Positions 18,961 through 30,572 of a stretch of 64,000 bases of DNA are shown here, one piece after another; position 1 is the stretch's first letter, and every line of letters begins with the position of its first letter. A program made the translations under genes and the position numbers. Below the pieces are notes generated by a model that saw only the letters and a list, made by a program, of their open reading frames with translations, had not been told where the DNA came from and ran no database searches. Origin of the DNA: Emiliania huxleyi CCMP1516 (Eukaryota > Haptophyta > Isochrysidales > Noelaerhabdaceae); NCBI RefSeq assembly GCF_000372725.1, contig NW_005202427.1:362995-426994 (forward strand). The letters are read 5' to 3'.

Positions 18961-20214
18961 ATGGCGCGAGAAGCACACCAGCTACGCGACAGCCTCCTCG
19001 CGGATCATGGGCCGATGCTGCGCGGCCTGCTGTCGCGGCCGTCCAAGAGCAGCTGCGAGAAGATGCGTCTCTTCCGCGAGCGCGTCGCCGGCGCGCTCTC
19101 CACGCTCGAGGCGGCGGAAGAGAGCCTTCCCGCGCTGGCCGAGCTGCAGCAGCTGCGCGAGTTCCTCGACGACCTCGCGCGGAAAAACGAGGCCGCCAAG
19201 CAAAAGGCGGCGGCCGCCAAGGCCGCCGCCAACCACCAGTACGCTCCTCCGCCGGCGGCCACCAGCAGCAGCGAGGCTCCGCTGCCCACCGGCGGGAAGC
19301 AGAGCCGGGCCGAGGAGGAGAATGCCTCCGGCGCGGCGGGCGCGAGTAGCATGCTCTCCATCCTGACTAAGCGCCCGCGCGCCGGCAGCGCCGAGGAGGA
19401 GGTGGCCAGCTCGCTGGCAAGCGTCATGTACGTACATGGCGACGCGCGCGAGCCGTCGGCGGGGGCAGTGGAGGAGCTGCTCTCGCACGTCGCGGCGTGG
19501 CTCTCGCGCGTCCTTCCACTGGTGCGGCGGCCCGAGGGCGGCATCGCCTTCGAGCGGCTGGTCGAGCTCTTCCCGCTCGAGGCGGCGAGGCACGCGTCGC
19601 TGCTCGCGGCGGCGCGCAAGCAGGCGAGCGCGGATGCGGAGTCGGACCCGTCGAGCAGCCACGCGCTGCTGGGCGACGAGGTGGAGGAGCGCGAGGCGAG
19701 CGACGACGCCGGCGCGGAGCCGGAGGCCGCGGACGAGGCGGCAGGGGCGGGCGGCGAGGCGGTGGCGGCCGTCGCGGGCTCGAACGAGTCGGAGCGGCGG
19801 CGCTTTGCCGACGAGCGGACGGGGCGGATGGACCTGGCCGAGTACGACAAGTACCACGCCCGCCGGCGCGCCTCCGGCCTCGGCACCGGCGCCTTCCAGC
19901 GCTGGTGCTGCGGCCGGTGGGGCCTCGGCGGCGGAGGGGGCAGAGTGAGCAAGGCCTTCTCGCTGCTGGGCTGGCTGGCGAGGATGCGCGCGGCGGAGGT
20001 GGTGGAGGAGGCGAATCGCGCGGCGCACGGCGGCGCGCTGACTGAGGTGGGCGAGGGCGCGCCGCTCTCGCGCGAGCGGTACGCCGCAGCGGCGCGCGCA
20101 GCGTCAGAGCTGGGCGTGGGGAGGGACGACAACCCGAGCGGGGCCGCGGCGCGGTCGGCGGTCAGGGTGGGCGAGGATGATGGAGGAGCTCAAGGAGGGC
20201 CGCGCCCGTTGTGA
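18961..20214 (+). CDS. SPT3-like histone-fold protein (tentative)
   Basis: Single open frame of 417 codons with strong coding character. The N-terminal 85 residues are helical (AEESLPALAELQQLREFLDD). The middle is low-complexity Ala/Glu. The C-terminal part has RTGRMDLAEYDKYHARRR, then FQRWC, then a helix VSKAFSLLGWLARMRAAEVV. That order matches the C-terminal region of SPT3/SUPT3H, a histone-fold subunit of the SAGA coactivator complex, where MDxxxYxxFxxxR, a (K/R)F(R/Q)xW motif and a hydrophobic helix occur together. The N-terminal histone fold of SPT3 is not obvious, so this may be another chromatin or Mediator-type protein. The start at 18961 follows an in-frame stop closely. Confidence 0.55.
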   Translation: MAREAHQLRDSLLADHGPMLRGLLSRPSKSSCEKMRLFRERVAGALSTLEAAEESLPALAELQQLREFLDDLARKNEAAKQKAAAAKAAANHQYAPPPAATSSSEAPLPTGGKQSRAEEENASGAAGASSMLSILTKRPRAGSAEEEVASSLASVMYVHGDAREPSAGAVEELLSHVAAWLSRVLPLVRRPEGGIAFERLVELFPLEAARHASLLAAARKQASADAESDPSSSHALLGDEVEEREASDDAGAEPEAADEAAGAGGEAVAAVAGSNESERRRFADERTGRMDLAEYDKYHARRRASGLGTGAFQRWCCGRWGLGGGGGRVSKAFSLLGWLARMRAAEVVEEANRAAHGGALTEVGEGAPLSRERYAAAARAASELGVGRDDNPSGAAARSAVRVGEDDGGAQGGPRPL

Positions 20215-20573
20215 GCATTTTGAAGTAAATAGCCGCTGATAGAAGAGCGGAGGCCCTGCGCACTCCGGGCGCAGGTGAAACTCTCTGTGACCGAACGGCC
20301 GCAAAACCGGACCACTCTCCGCGTGTCTCTCCCGCGACGTCAATTACTCTTATTCCCGAAACCTGCGTTCCCGAACCCCTCAAGGGATGACTCAAGCTCT
20401 CTCAGAGGACAGAGCTCTGTAAATAAATAAAAACGGAGACTTTTACTAGGAGATGGGAAAAAAGGAACGGGTCCCCGCCCGTGGCCGTGCGATCGTTGTG
20501 CAGGGTCTTTTTGTCAAGCTCTCCGAGCTCACAGCTGTCCTTGTGGCACAGTCTCCTCTCAGATTCTGCAGAT
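20215..20573. other. Short convergent intergenic region
   Basis: Lies between the 3' ends of the SPT3-like gene and the C2 gene. It contains AATAAATAAAAACG (about 20420), a possible polyadenylation signal for the plus-strand gene. No other feature seen. Confidence 0.4.
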
Positions 20574-21735
20574 TCACATCACCACACAGGGAACGATGAT
20601 TCTCTGCGCCTGCGAGTGCGAGCCGATGCAGCAGATGCAGCAGCCGGTGCCGTACTGCCGCGTGCTCGCCGGTGCCTCGTCCTCCGGCGCCTCGTCGCTG
20701 GGGTCCTGCCCCGCATCATCATAGCAGGCCTCGAGCAGCGACGCCTCGAGCAGCGACGCCTTGGTTTCCGCGACGCCCGCCCCCGTCGTGCGGTGGACAA
20801 CCTCGACCGGCGGGTCTGGCGGCTGCGCGGTTGGCGAAGAATCCCACACTTCAAACGTCACCGCCGCCGGCCGCCACTCGACGCGAAGGTACACTGTCCC
20901 GCGGCCGGGAGGAGACAAGGGCAGCACGAGGTCGGCAGCGTCTTCGTCGGCGAGCGCCTATGGCGTGGAGGGGAGGTTCGAACGAGTCGCTGCAGCGGAG
21001 GGCCTTCTGTCGCCCAAGCACCGGCAATAGCGACGCCGAGACCGTTCCGAGCACGTCGTCCGAGGAGGAGAGGAGCTCGCGGATCTTCTTCGTGTCGCGG
21101 TCCATGATGGTCACAGTCAGAGGGTGGCGAAGCACTTCGCGGAACGCGATGCCGCCAGCGAGCCGCAGGGTCTCCTCCCAGGTTGGAGAAAGACTCGACT
21201 TGACGGTGCTACTCGTGGCGGGCGCGCCTCCTGCCGCGGCCACGACGGCGTACGGGTCAGAGCTTCCACCGAGCACTCGCACGTCGGCTCGGCGCAGGCC
21301 CGTCGCTCGTCGGAGCGTGATGACCAGCGAACCCTGCTGGTTCAGGCGCAGCTCTGACACGCCGTCGGTGCAACATTCACACGCCGGCTCGGAGGGCGCT
21401 GGCTTCCGCGAGCGTGGGAAGAAGCGTGGCGACCTCATTGCATTCTTCGAGCGGAGACTGACCGCCGCCGACGATAGAGCAGCATGTGCGTCCAGCGGAG
21501 GCGGCGGCGACGAGCTAGGCGGCGGTGGTGGATGACGATGGAGGGCCGAGATGCTCACCCGTGGAGTCCAACGCCCGCCTCTATCGCCTCCGTCCGCTGT
21601 TTGCCGCTGCTCCGAGCCGGCAGGCGGCGTCGTCCGTTTGGGTGCGGTACGTGGGAGCGGAAGCCGCATCAGAAGGGAGCCAGCGACGACAGGCAACAAG
21701 CAAGGAGCGTGGTGCAAAGAATTCTTTCTCTCCAA
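20574..21735 (-). CDS. C2-domain protein with C-terminal CaaX box
   Basis: Two exons, 21735-21004 and 20957-20574, joined in phase 0 by a 46-bp GC-AG intron (exon ends QK, next begins ALADEDAADL). The C2 domain (about residues 135-275) shows GSLVITLRRATGLRRADV, then SSDPYAVV, SSLSPTWEETL and DDVLGTVSASL, resuming in exon 2 with VLPLSPPGRGTVYLRVEW; the DPY and SPTWEE features are typical of Ca2+/phospholipid-binding C2 folds. After a Pro/Ala-rich linker with a duplicated ASLLEASLLEA, the protein ends CCICCIG...VPCVVM. The final four residues are a CaaX prenylation box and the Cys cluster could be palmitoylated. The first about 100 residues are doubtful; ATG at residue 100 (MRSPRFF) is an alternative start. 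Role inferred: peripheral membrane signalling or trafficking. Confidence 0.8.
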
Positions 21736-24700
21736 AAAGGCTGCGCAGGCCTCCCCCGGTATTTTATTGGTCGATGCGAGTAGAGCCGCATTTTATACAT
21801 GAAAACCCCAGAATCGGACACCGTCCCACCGTCGCCTCGCTACAGACGTCACGCCCCCGCGCGCGGGGTGGCGCGAGAGCGGAGAGGAGGCAGGAGCTGC
21901 TGCCGGGGCGCGTCCCGCGCGCGTGTGTGTGCAGTGTGCCCCCCCCCCCCCCCCCCCCCGCGCGCTGAGCGCTGTCAGCGGTGGGCCACCTCTCGGCTCA
22001 CGCCGCTGACCCAAGCACCCAACTGCATGCGTGGCGGCGCCGGCGGCGCAGTCAGAGTACAGAGAAGGAGAGAGTGTGTGCACAGGCTGTGCGGCACCGC
22101 GGCCGGGACGGTGTGAGAGGCTCGCCAAGCACCCCGCTCAGCGGCGAGGGGGAGGGCGATGGCGGCGGCGGCGAGGCGCGAGGCGGTGGCAGCGGTGGTG
22201 CGGGCGGCGGGATTGACAGGGGAGGCGGTGGCCACGAGCGGAGCAGCGGCGAGAGGGGGGCAGCGGCGAGGCGCGCCGGCGTCCCGGCGAGCGTCTGGTA
22301 GGACGGGAACGAGATGATAGTAGGGAGTAGAAGAAAGCAAAGAGGAGCCCTGCGCACGCACGACTCCGCAGGAGAAGCCCCTCCCCAGACAAAACACAAG
22401 TGGCTCGAGATTGCACGAGACCGTACGAGACAGCGCGAGATTGTGTGAGATTGTGCGAGATTGTACGAGATCCGAGATTGCACAAGATTGCACGAGATTG
22501 CACGATACCGCACGAGATCGCACGGGATTGCGCGAGAATGCACGAGAGTGCACGAGAGTGCACGACGTTGCGCGAGACTGCACGAGATCGCATACGATTG
22601 CACGTGATAGAGCGAGGTTGCGCAAGAAAGTGTGTCTCTGGACGAGGGACCTGGCGTGCCGCCTGCACAAGTGGCACCACTTCACAGCGGCGTGACGAAA
22701 TGGATGACGCCGTCGCGCAACATGACATCCTCGCTGTCGTCGTCCTCTAGGCGGCGCGCAGCGCCGCTCTCGCAGGCTGTTTTTGACGGTTTAAAAAAAA
22801 TTGCTTTAGCTAAAAGAACGGGCACGCATATTATCCCCCCTCCATTCTCTCCCCCTTGGCGCTCCGTGTAACGCGTACTGGTGTAGGCTAGGTGTGCGGG
22901 GCGAATGAGTGATGAAGTTAGTGCCTTGGTGTCCGTCCCCCATAGTGGCTTCCCCTGATCTCTCTCAATTCTAGGGTACTCCCTCAGTGTGGCGCTCCCT
23001 TATCCCCCCCTCATCCCTCCCCTTTCTCTCTCCGAGATGACCCGTGCTCTACGTGCCAAGGTTAGGTCCTCAGGGGGGGGGGGGATTGGCGATGTGTCAT
23101 CGTGGGTTGTTTGTCGATGGACGCCCAACAGTTTCGATTTCCCTCCTTAGCGCCCCGGGTAGAGCGTGGCCTCCCCTGGAGCCTGCCACGCCCGTTCTGT
23201 CTAAGCCCAGGGTTCAGCTTTCCAGTTGATCCTTATCGGACTGGTGAGTTCCGTCTAGCTGTCAGTGTGGCGTCGCAGGGAGTCGTTGGCGGCGGTGCTA
23301 CACACACTATGCCTGGATTCGTTTTCTCCAAAGGAGTGTTTTGTTTTGACAAGATTTTATGGGCTAGCTATCTCGCAGTACATGCGCACGAGCTTAACTT
23401 CTCCAAAGAAAAGCTTCGAGGGGTGGGAACATCTGAGAAGGTGCAGGCGTGCGAGGAGCAATCTGCGTCGTGCGGGGCTGCTGGCTGGGAGCTCACTTGT
23501 TGTGGGGCCGCGGTTTTCTCAGGGCGCGGGGGATTGGCGTGAGCCGCGCGGGCGTGTGTGAGGGTATTGTTGCACAGAGGCAGAGAGCACTCTGCACAGC
23601 CACAGGCGTGGGGAGGTGAAGCATTCTTGGCCGAACCGCCCGGGAGCGCGCGCGGCGAGCCAGCGCGCCTCGCCTGGTGGAACGGAGCTGTCGCGGGGTG
23701 CAGTCAGCCGTGCAGTGGGCGGGCGGCGCGAGCGTGCGTATGTGCTGAGTGTCCAGCAGGTCTGCTGCAGCCTGCTGGCAGGCTGTGCAGATCTGGTCGG
23801 ATGGCGGGGCGCGTGCGTGGCGGCCGCCGCGCGCGGCGTGCCGCCGCGCGCGCCTCGCGCGGTGGAGCTGCGTCGTGCCGGGCGCGGCGCGCTCTGGTAG
23901 GGCATGGTGCCTGAAACAGTGTGTATAGGCGCCTGGCAAAGGGCGTGGACTGTCAGTGGGGTTCACTGCGGCGCGCGCGTCGCGGCGTGAGTGGTCGTGC
24001 GGCTGGCTCTGATGGTGCGAGAGGTGCGTGGCTGGTGCGGGCGGCTGGCGCAGCCATGGGGTGCCAGCACAGGGCAGACGCACATGACACAGGCTTCTGA
24101 GCGCTGCTCGTGTGTTTGCGTGCGCGCGGGGACGTACGCGCAGTTTTCACGCGGTGTGCGTGGGGAAGGGCATGAGGGGCGCCGGCCGCGCGTGTATTGG
24201 CGTGTGAGAGTGCGTGGTGCCCGAAGGCGAGAGGGCCCGAAGGCAGGAGGAAGAGTCTTGCGCCCCGCTTGGAACGAGGCTTACAAGAAAACTTCCTGTT
24301 TTGACGGTTTCTACTTTGTTTTTGTTTTCAGTCTAGGGGGCCCGACCCCCTCAGAGGCGGCGGGCGGGCGCCCACTCACCGAGATATCAAAAACGCTCGA
24401 CCCAGCCCCATGTCACGCGCTCAAAAGAGTAAAACTGACTCGCAGCAAGCGCTGTCGTCAAAGCAACACACACTGTATATGGCCGTAGCAAGCATCAAGC
24501 AGGACGTCCGCACACGACGCACAAGCTCCAAGCTCGAGCCGTCCGAACCCTCCAAACAACTAAACAAAGTCACACACGATCCAGTCGTCGACGCGAGAAC
24601 TAAGATCATCCACGTGGCAAATAGCGGTCGGCAAACCCGAAACCCCGCGCTGCCCCGCCGCCGAGCTCGCCTCGCACCGGAAAGTAGTGTGGAACCCCCC

Positions 24701-24833
24701 CTTTGCGCCTCGCCGGAGCGGCTGGGATGGTCGTCAGCCTACGGCGTGCTCGCGATGAGCTGCAAGTGCGACTGTTGAGGGGAGCTGTTGAGGGGAGCGG
24801 GGTGCCCGCGGCAAGCACACCTCTCTCCCTCCC
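21736..24833. other. Long gene-poor interval
   Basis: No convincing gene in 3.1 kb. It contains a poly-C run (21938-21959), a decamer satellite (22411-22630), a poly-A/T-rich spot at 22793-22810 and G/T-skewed sequence from 22900 to 24250. The small open frame at 24410-24778 (Ser/Lys/Thr-rich) is weakly coding-like but unassigned. Confidence 0.5.
22411..22630. repeat. 10-bp minisatellite (GCACGAGATT)n
   Basis: About 21 imperfect copies of a decamer, consensus GATTGCACGA. The period of 10 bp is close to one DNA helical turn. Frames through it give repetitive Arg/Asp/Cys peptides and are not credible genes. Confidence 0.92.
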
Positions 24834-26747
<1,914 letters not shown>

Positions 26748-27953
26748 TCAGGCGATTGGCGAAGGCGCAAGCAGAGGATTCGGGCTTTACTGGCAGGTAG
26801 GGGTCTCCAAAAAATTTCTCCCCCTGTAGAGCGAATCTCGAACTGGCCGCCACCTTGCAGCTCTTCGGACGCCGAACGGTTGCGGCTATCCACTGTGTTG
26901 TGCGGAGGCTGGCGAATTGGGCGCAAGCAGAGGAGGAGGATTCGGGCTTTACTGGCAGGTAGGGGTCCTATGGCGCACAGGCACTTGTTTGGCCTGTACA
27001 CGTTTTTCTCGCCAAGCACTACCCATATTCTTTTTCCGTATTCTTTCCGTATTCTTGTCCAAAACAGGGTCTATATTCTCGAATATGACAAACAAATATA
27101 TGACAAGAATACAGCTCCAAATAGGGTCTGTAATGCAATACCCGGGTTTTACCTGGGTCTTGGGCAGGCACCCCCCTGTGTCGGTCGAGCAGTCTTGGCT
27201 CCCGCGAGGTGTACCCCCTCTCGGTCAGAGGCCACACAGCCGCGGAGAATAGGCGGTGCAGCGCGCGAAGCGCGCGAGATCTCGTACTTTTAAGGCTGGA
27301 TCCGGCCATTCCAAGGGTATACCTTTGAGAATCCCCAGCGTCCCACCCTCCTAGTCACACTCTCAATATCTCGACTATCCAACACGAAGTGCTGCGATCG
27401 GGAGTGCCCATTTCTTTTTTCCTTTCTTTTTTTGGGTCCTGTGGGCACCCTACCTCAGCTCAATCACGGACGTACTTCGACACTACGTACGTACTGTCAA
27501 AACAGGCTACAGGGACGTACATACATGCAAGTACGACCTTGTGCTCAAAAAAATCTCTTCGCACTTCGGCTCGCTCCGCTCGCAGCGGTCGGGTAAAGAG
27601 CGGAGTTTCTTGTGCTAGTTCGTGCCAGTCTGCTGTGAGAGGGGCTTGTGATTGTAGAATTCTTGTTCTTCGTAAAGAAAGAAAGAAAGAAAACACACAA
27701 CCCAAGGGAGGGATGGGAGGACGGCACGCCGCCACCACACAGGGATTTTAAGGAGAGGAGTGTGGTGCGCTAGCCGTCGCCCACCCTGGGGAGTCTGCCT
27801 CTTCGTATCTCTTTTCGCAGTCTCTCGCCGCTTCTCGCTGCAACCTTCATGCCACCTCGCGGCCTTCTTCGTGTGCGAGAGGCTCGAACGTTGTAAAATT
27901 CTTGGTCACTTGTAGTGAGCGGGCTGGTGGTTGGGAACCCCTTCGCACGTTAT
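26748..27953. other. Intergenic repeat cluster
   Basis: Upstream of the polyQ gene and of TRM10. It holds a direct repeat (about 26765-26810 and 26923-26968, sharing ATTCGGGCTTTACTGGCAGG), an inverted copy of the CCCGGGTTTTACCTGG motif (about 27137), and a family A plus E copy (27668-27870). No gene recognised. Confidence 0.65.
27668..27870 (+). repeat. Dispersed repeat family A+E, copy 2
   Basis: The most complete copy: the AAAGAAAGAAAG start, the CAACCCAAGGGAGGG block, the GGATTTTAAGGAGAGG block and then segment E (TCTCGCTGCAACCTTC). It shows that A and E belong to one unit of at least 200 bp. Confidence 0.88.
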
Positions 27954-28589
27954 ATGCTCCTCTTGACTGCACCTGCGTGCGCCGTGGCCCCGCAGAGCGC
28001 GTCCGTCTCGGTCGAGCTCTCCTTTGGCGAGGCGATGAGCAGCCGCGAGCGTCGATCGCTCTCTCGCCAGCTGGTGCGCGCGTACGGCGCGAACCGCGGC
28101 GCCCCGCACCCGCTGCGCCTCTCCTTCTCCGCCCTCGACGAGGCCTCGCTCCACCCGGACATGCTACACCGAGACCTCGCTCGGTGGGACTGCCAGCGAG
28201 TGGGCGAGAGGGCGGACGTTCGCTGGCCCGCAGACGAGCTCGTGTGGCTGAGCCCAGACGCGGGCGAGCCGCTGAGTACGCTAGATCCAGATGTGACCTA
28301 TGTCGTGTCGGGCCTCGTCGACCGCTCTGTGGTAAGCGGCCGCTCGCTCGAGAGGTCGCGTGCTGCAGGAGGACGGGCGGTGCGGCTGCCGCTGCGGGAG
28401 TGCGCGCCGCGGCCCGACGTCCACCCGATCCTCTCAGTGGTCAGCGTCGTTTCCATGCTCGCCGCCGTCAACTCGGGTGCCAGCTGGGAGGAGGCCATCG
28501 GAGCAGCGCTGCCGAAGCGCTTTATGGAGCGGCGGGAGGCGGAGGCGGCTGCGCGCGGTGAGGGGGCAGGTGGGGGTCGTCTCGTCTGA
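27954..28589 (+). CDS. TRM10-like tRNA (purine-9 N1) methyltransferase
   Basis: SPOUT-superfamily TRM10/TRMT10 homologue, which uses S-adenosylmethionine to methylate N1 of purine 9 in tRNA. Visible features: a substrate strand VELSFGEAMSSRERRSLSRQ with YGANRGAPHPL after it, the SAM-pocket loops VTYVVSGLVDRS (family GLVD) and RAVRLPLRE (family LPL), and a C-terminal WEEAIGAALPKR (family W.EA....P.R). The preferred start is 27954, because residues 1-15 (LLLTAPACAVAP) form a hydrophobic leader directly before the domain; 27915 would add 13 residues. The usual N-terminal basic helical region is absent, leaving a compact 211-aa enzyme, perhaps organellar. Single exon. It converges on the SelU gene, about 260 bp away. 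Confidence 0.85.
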   Translation: MLLLTAPACAVAPQSASVSVELSFGEAMSSRERRSLSRQLVRAYGANRGAPHPLRLSFSALDEASLHPDMLHRDLARWDCQRVGERADVRWPADELVWLSPDAGEPLSTLDPDVTYVVSGLVDRSVVSGRSLERSRAAGGRAVRLPLRECAPRPDVHPILSVVSVVSMLAAVNSGASWEEAIGAALPKRFMERREAEAAARGEGAGGGRLV

Positions 28590-28850
28590 CGTCTCTGAGT
28601 CGAGCAATACCAAAACCGATGACATTTTCACACATCGGTCATCGCATACATGACACTCTAGAAGGAACAAGCGCCCGCGCCCGCGCCCAACCTCCCCCCT
28701 CTCCACCTCAGTAAAGCTCGGGCAGTTGGCATGCTCGATTGGCATTTGGGCCAGGCCGCCGTCATCCCTGAGAGAGGAGGTGGACGATCCGCGCCGAGAG
28801 AGCGCGAGTGCGCGAGCTCTCAGCGGCGCAGCCCGTGCGACCGGGCGGAT

Positions 28851-29516
28851 CTAGTTTGCGGCGAGCTGCTTCGGCGAGGCCTGTTGGAAGGAGCGCACGG
28901 CCTCGACGATTGCAGCCTGCGCCTCCTGCGGGATGCCCTTGCCCGGGTCCTCGTAGAAGGTGTGCTTGATCTCGCCGCTGGGCGCGATGCATAGCACGCC
29001 ACCCTTGACCTGCCCGTCACCGACCATGTTGCCCTCAATCTTTCTCGCCTTCATCCGCTCGCCCATCTCCTTCATCTCGCGCCGCGCCTTGAACGGATTC
29101 AGTAGAGCCCGCGCCAGCGTGCCGAGCGTGAAGATGGGCTGGTTGCCGAGGTGCTGGTACAGCGTCCTGTCCTCGTCCGACAGGTACAGCGGGCCGCAAA
29201 AGTACTGCTCCTCAAACTCCGCCACCCCGAGCATCTTGTCCGCGTCCGTGTCGGGAGGCTTCTCCTCCTCCTTCACGACACCGGCGACCGGGACGTCGAT
29301 GCCAGAGAGAGCGCTGCACAGATCCGCAGCTTCCTCTCGGCAAAGCGGTCATCCGGGTCGGCGAACGGCAAAGATAACCGCTCCTCGCTCCTCGTAGAGC
29401 GATGAGAGGGTTACTGGCGTCGCGGCGGCAGCGACGCGGCCGCTGAGGAGAGGTGTGAGTTTCGTCGCGCCGATGTTGATTCCGGTGGCGGCTCCGAGTC
29501 CGAGCAAGGACATCAT
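28851..29516 (-). CDS. Selenoprotein U-like peroxiredoxin-like protein (in-frame TGA = Sec)
   Basis: PRXL2/FAM213-SelU family thioredoxin-fold protein. Reading from ATG 29516, the frame runs VTLSSLYEERGAVIFAVRRPG, meets TGA at 29351-29349, then continues without interruption as PLCREEAADLCSAL to the stop at 28851. The TGA falls exactly at the first redox position, giving GUxxC, where homologues carry CxxC or UxxC. Downstream features fit the family: FCGPLYLSDEDRTLYQHLG, GNMVGDGQVKGGVLCI and FYEDPGKGIP. Length 221 aa including Sec. An intron cannot easily explain the stop, because both sides share the frame and the sequence is contiguous. A SECIS element should lie in the 3' UTR (below 28851); I see stem-loops at about 28612-28650 but cannot confirm the quartet. 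The N-terminal MMSLLGLGAATGIN is a short leader. Confidence 0.85.
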
Positions 29517-29554
29517 TGTGCGAGCAAGCAACAAGCGGGGACAGCGGGCAGGCA

Positions 29555-30572
29555 CCCACAGGGGGCTGAGGGCCAAAAGTAAAACGCGCAACGCCGCTCT
29601 CGGCTCTCAGAGAGGCGTTATATCTCAGTAACCCCGCTCGCAGGTACTAGAGCAGCGTTCGTCAAGCTCAAACCCCACTCTACACAACACAGAGCAGCGT
29701 TTGCCTAACAAGACTCCGCTCTGCAACCTTCAGAGCGGACTCTTGCTCAGAAAAACACCGACCGAGCACGTTCGAGCGGAGTCAAGTCAGTGCAACACCG
29801 CTCAACATAGCGGGAGCGGTCAATTTCCGCGGAGAGGCTGCTTTTGCCTCCCTCAGTCGCGCTCTCCTCCGCCCCTCCTCTTCAGAGCGGGACTTTGCTA
29901 AGTGAACACCGCTCTAGCTAGTAAGAGCAGCGATTGCTTTAAGCTGACACCGCTCTAAATGACGTGAGCGGCGTATCACTAAACGCGACGCCGCTCTGAC
30001 TACTCGGAGCAGTGACGACCCACCCACACGCTGCTCAACCCCAGGGGCGGGGCTCGCCACGCCGCGCCGCGCGCCACGAGCGATCGTGGATCCGCCGTCG
30101 GCGTCAGGTGGCATCGCCGTCCCGGCGTCCCAGAGCAGCGTCTATTCAGGGCGACGCCGCTCACGTCATTTAGAGCGGTGTCAGCTTAAAGCAATCGCTG
30201 CTCTGACCATCTAGAGCGGTGTTCACTCAGCAAAGTCCCGCTCTGAAGAGGAGGGGCGGAGGAGAGCGCGACTGAGGGAGGCAAAAGCAGCCTCTCCGCG
30301 GAAATTGACCGCTCCCGCTATGTTGAGCGGTGTTGCACTGACTTGACTCCGCTCGAACGTGCTCGGTCGGTGTTTTTCTGAGCAAGAGTCCGCTCTGAAG
30401 GTTGCAGAGCGGAGTCTTGTTAGGCAAACGCTGCTCTGTGTTGTGCAGAGTGGGGTTTGAGCTTGACGAACGCTGCTCTAGTACCTGCGAGCGGGGTTAC
30501 TGAGATATAACGCCTCTCTGAGAGCCGAGAGCGGCGTTGGGCGTTTTACTTTTGGCCCTCAGCCCCCACAGG
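29555..30572. mobile_element. 1-kb foldback element built of spaced hairpins
   Basis: A near-perfect giant inverted repeat: left arm about 29563-29972, right arm about 30155-30565, about 180-bp centre. Each arm is an array of small hairpins with arms CCGCTCT/AGAGCGG, spaced 40-41 bp apart (starts near 29590, 29630, 29671, 29712, 29752, 29793, 29904, 29945, 29985), with different loops and different spacers. The element is flanked by a direct repeat CCCACAGG (29555-29562 and 30565-30572), an 8-bp target-site duplication as made by hAT-type transposases. No transposase is present. It starts 47 bp upstream of the SelU start codon. Confidence 0.9.

Noticed and set aside
19005-20132. Minus-strand 375-codon ORF opposite the SPT3-like gene
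   Set aside because: Ser/Ala/Arg low complexity typical of antisense reads of GC-rich coding DNA; the plus strand has the coherent helical domains.
28612-28650. SECIS element for the SelU gene
   Set aside because: A 7-bp stem with A-rich loop is present on the minus strand, but I could not place the ATGA/GA quartet convincingly, so it is left as a candidate only.
29349-29351. TGA as a true stop, giving two separate small genes
   Set aside because: Both halves share one frame, belong to one family, and the TGA sits at the redox Cys/Sec position.
29563-30565. CRISPR-like array (regular repeats with differing spacers)
   Set aside because: The repeats are short hairpins with variable loops, the whole array is mirrored as a giant inverted repeat with an 8-bp target duplication, and the genome is eukaryotic. 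No cas genes.
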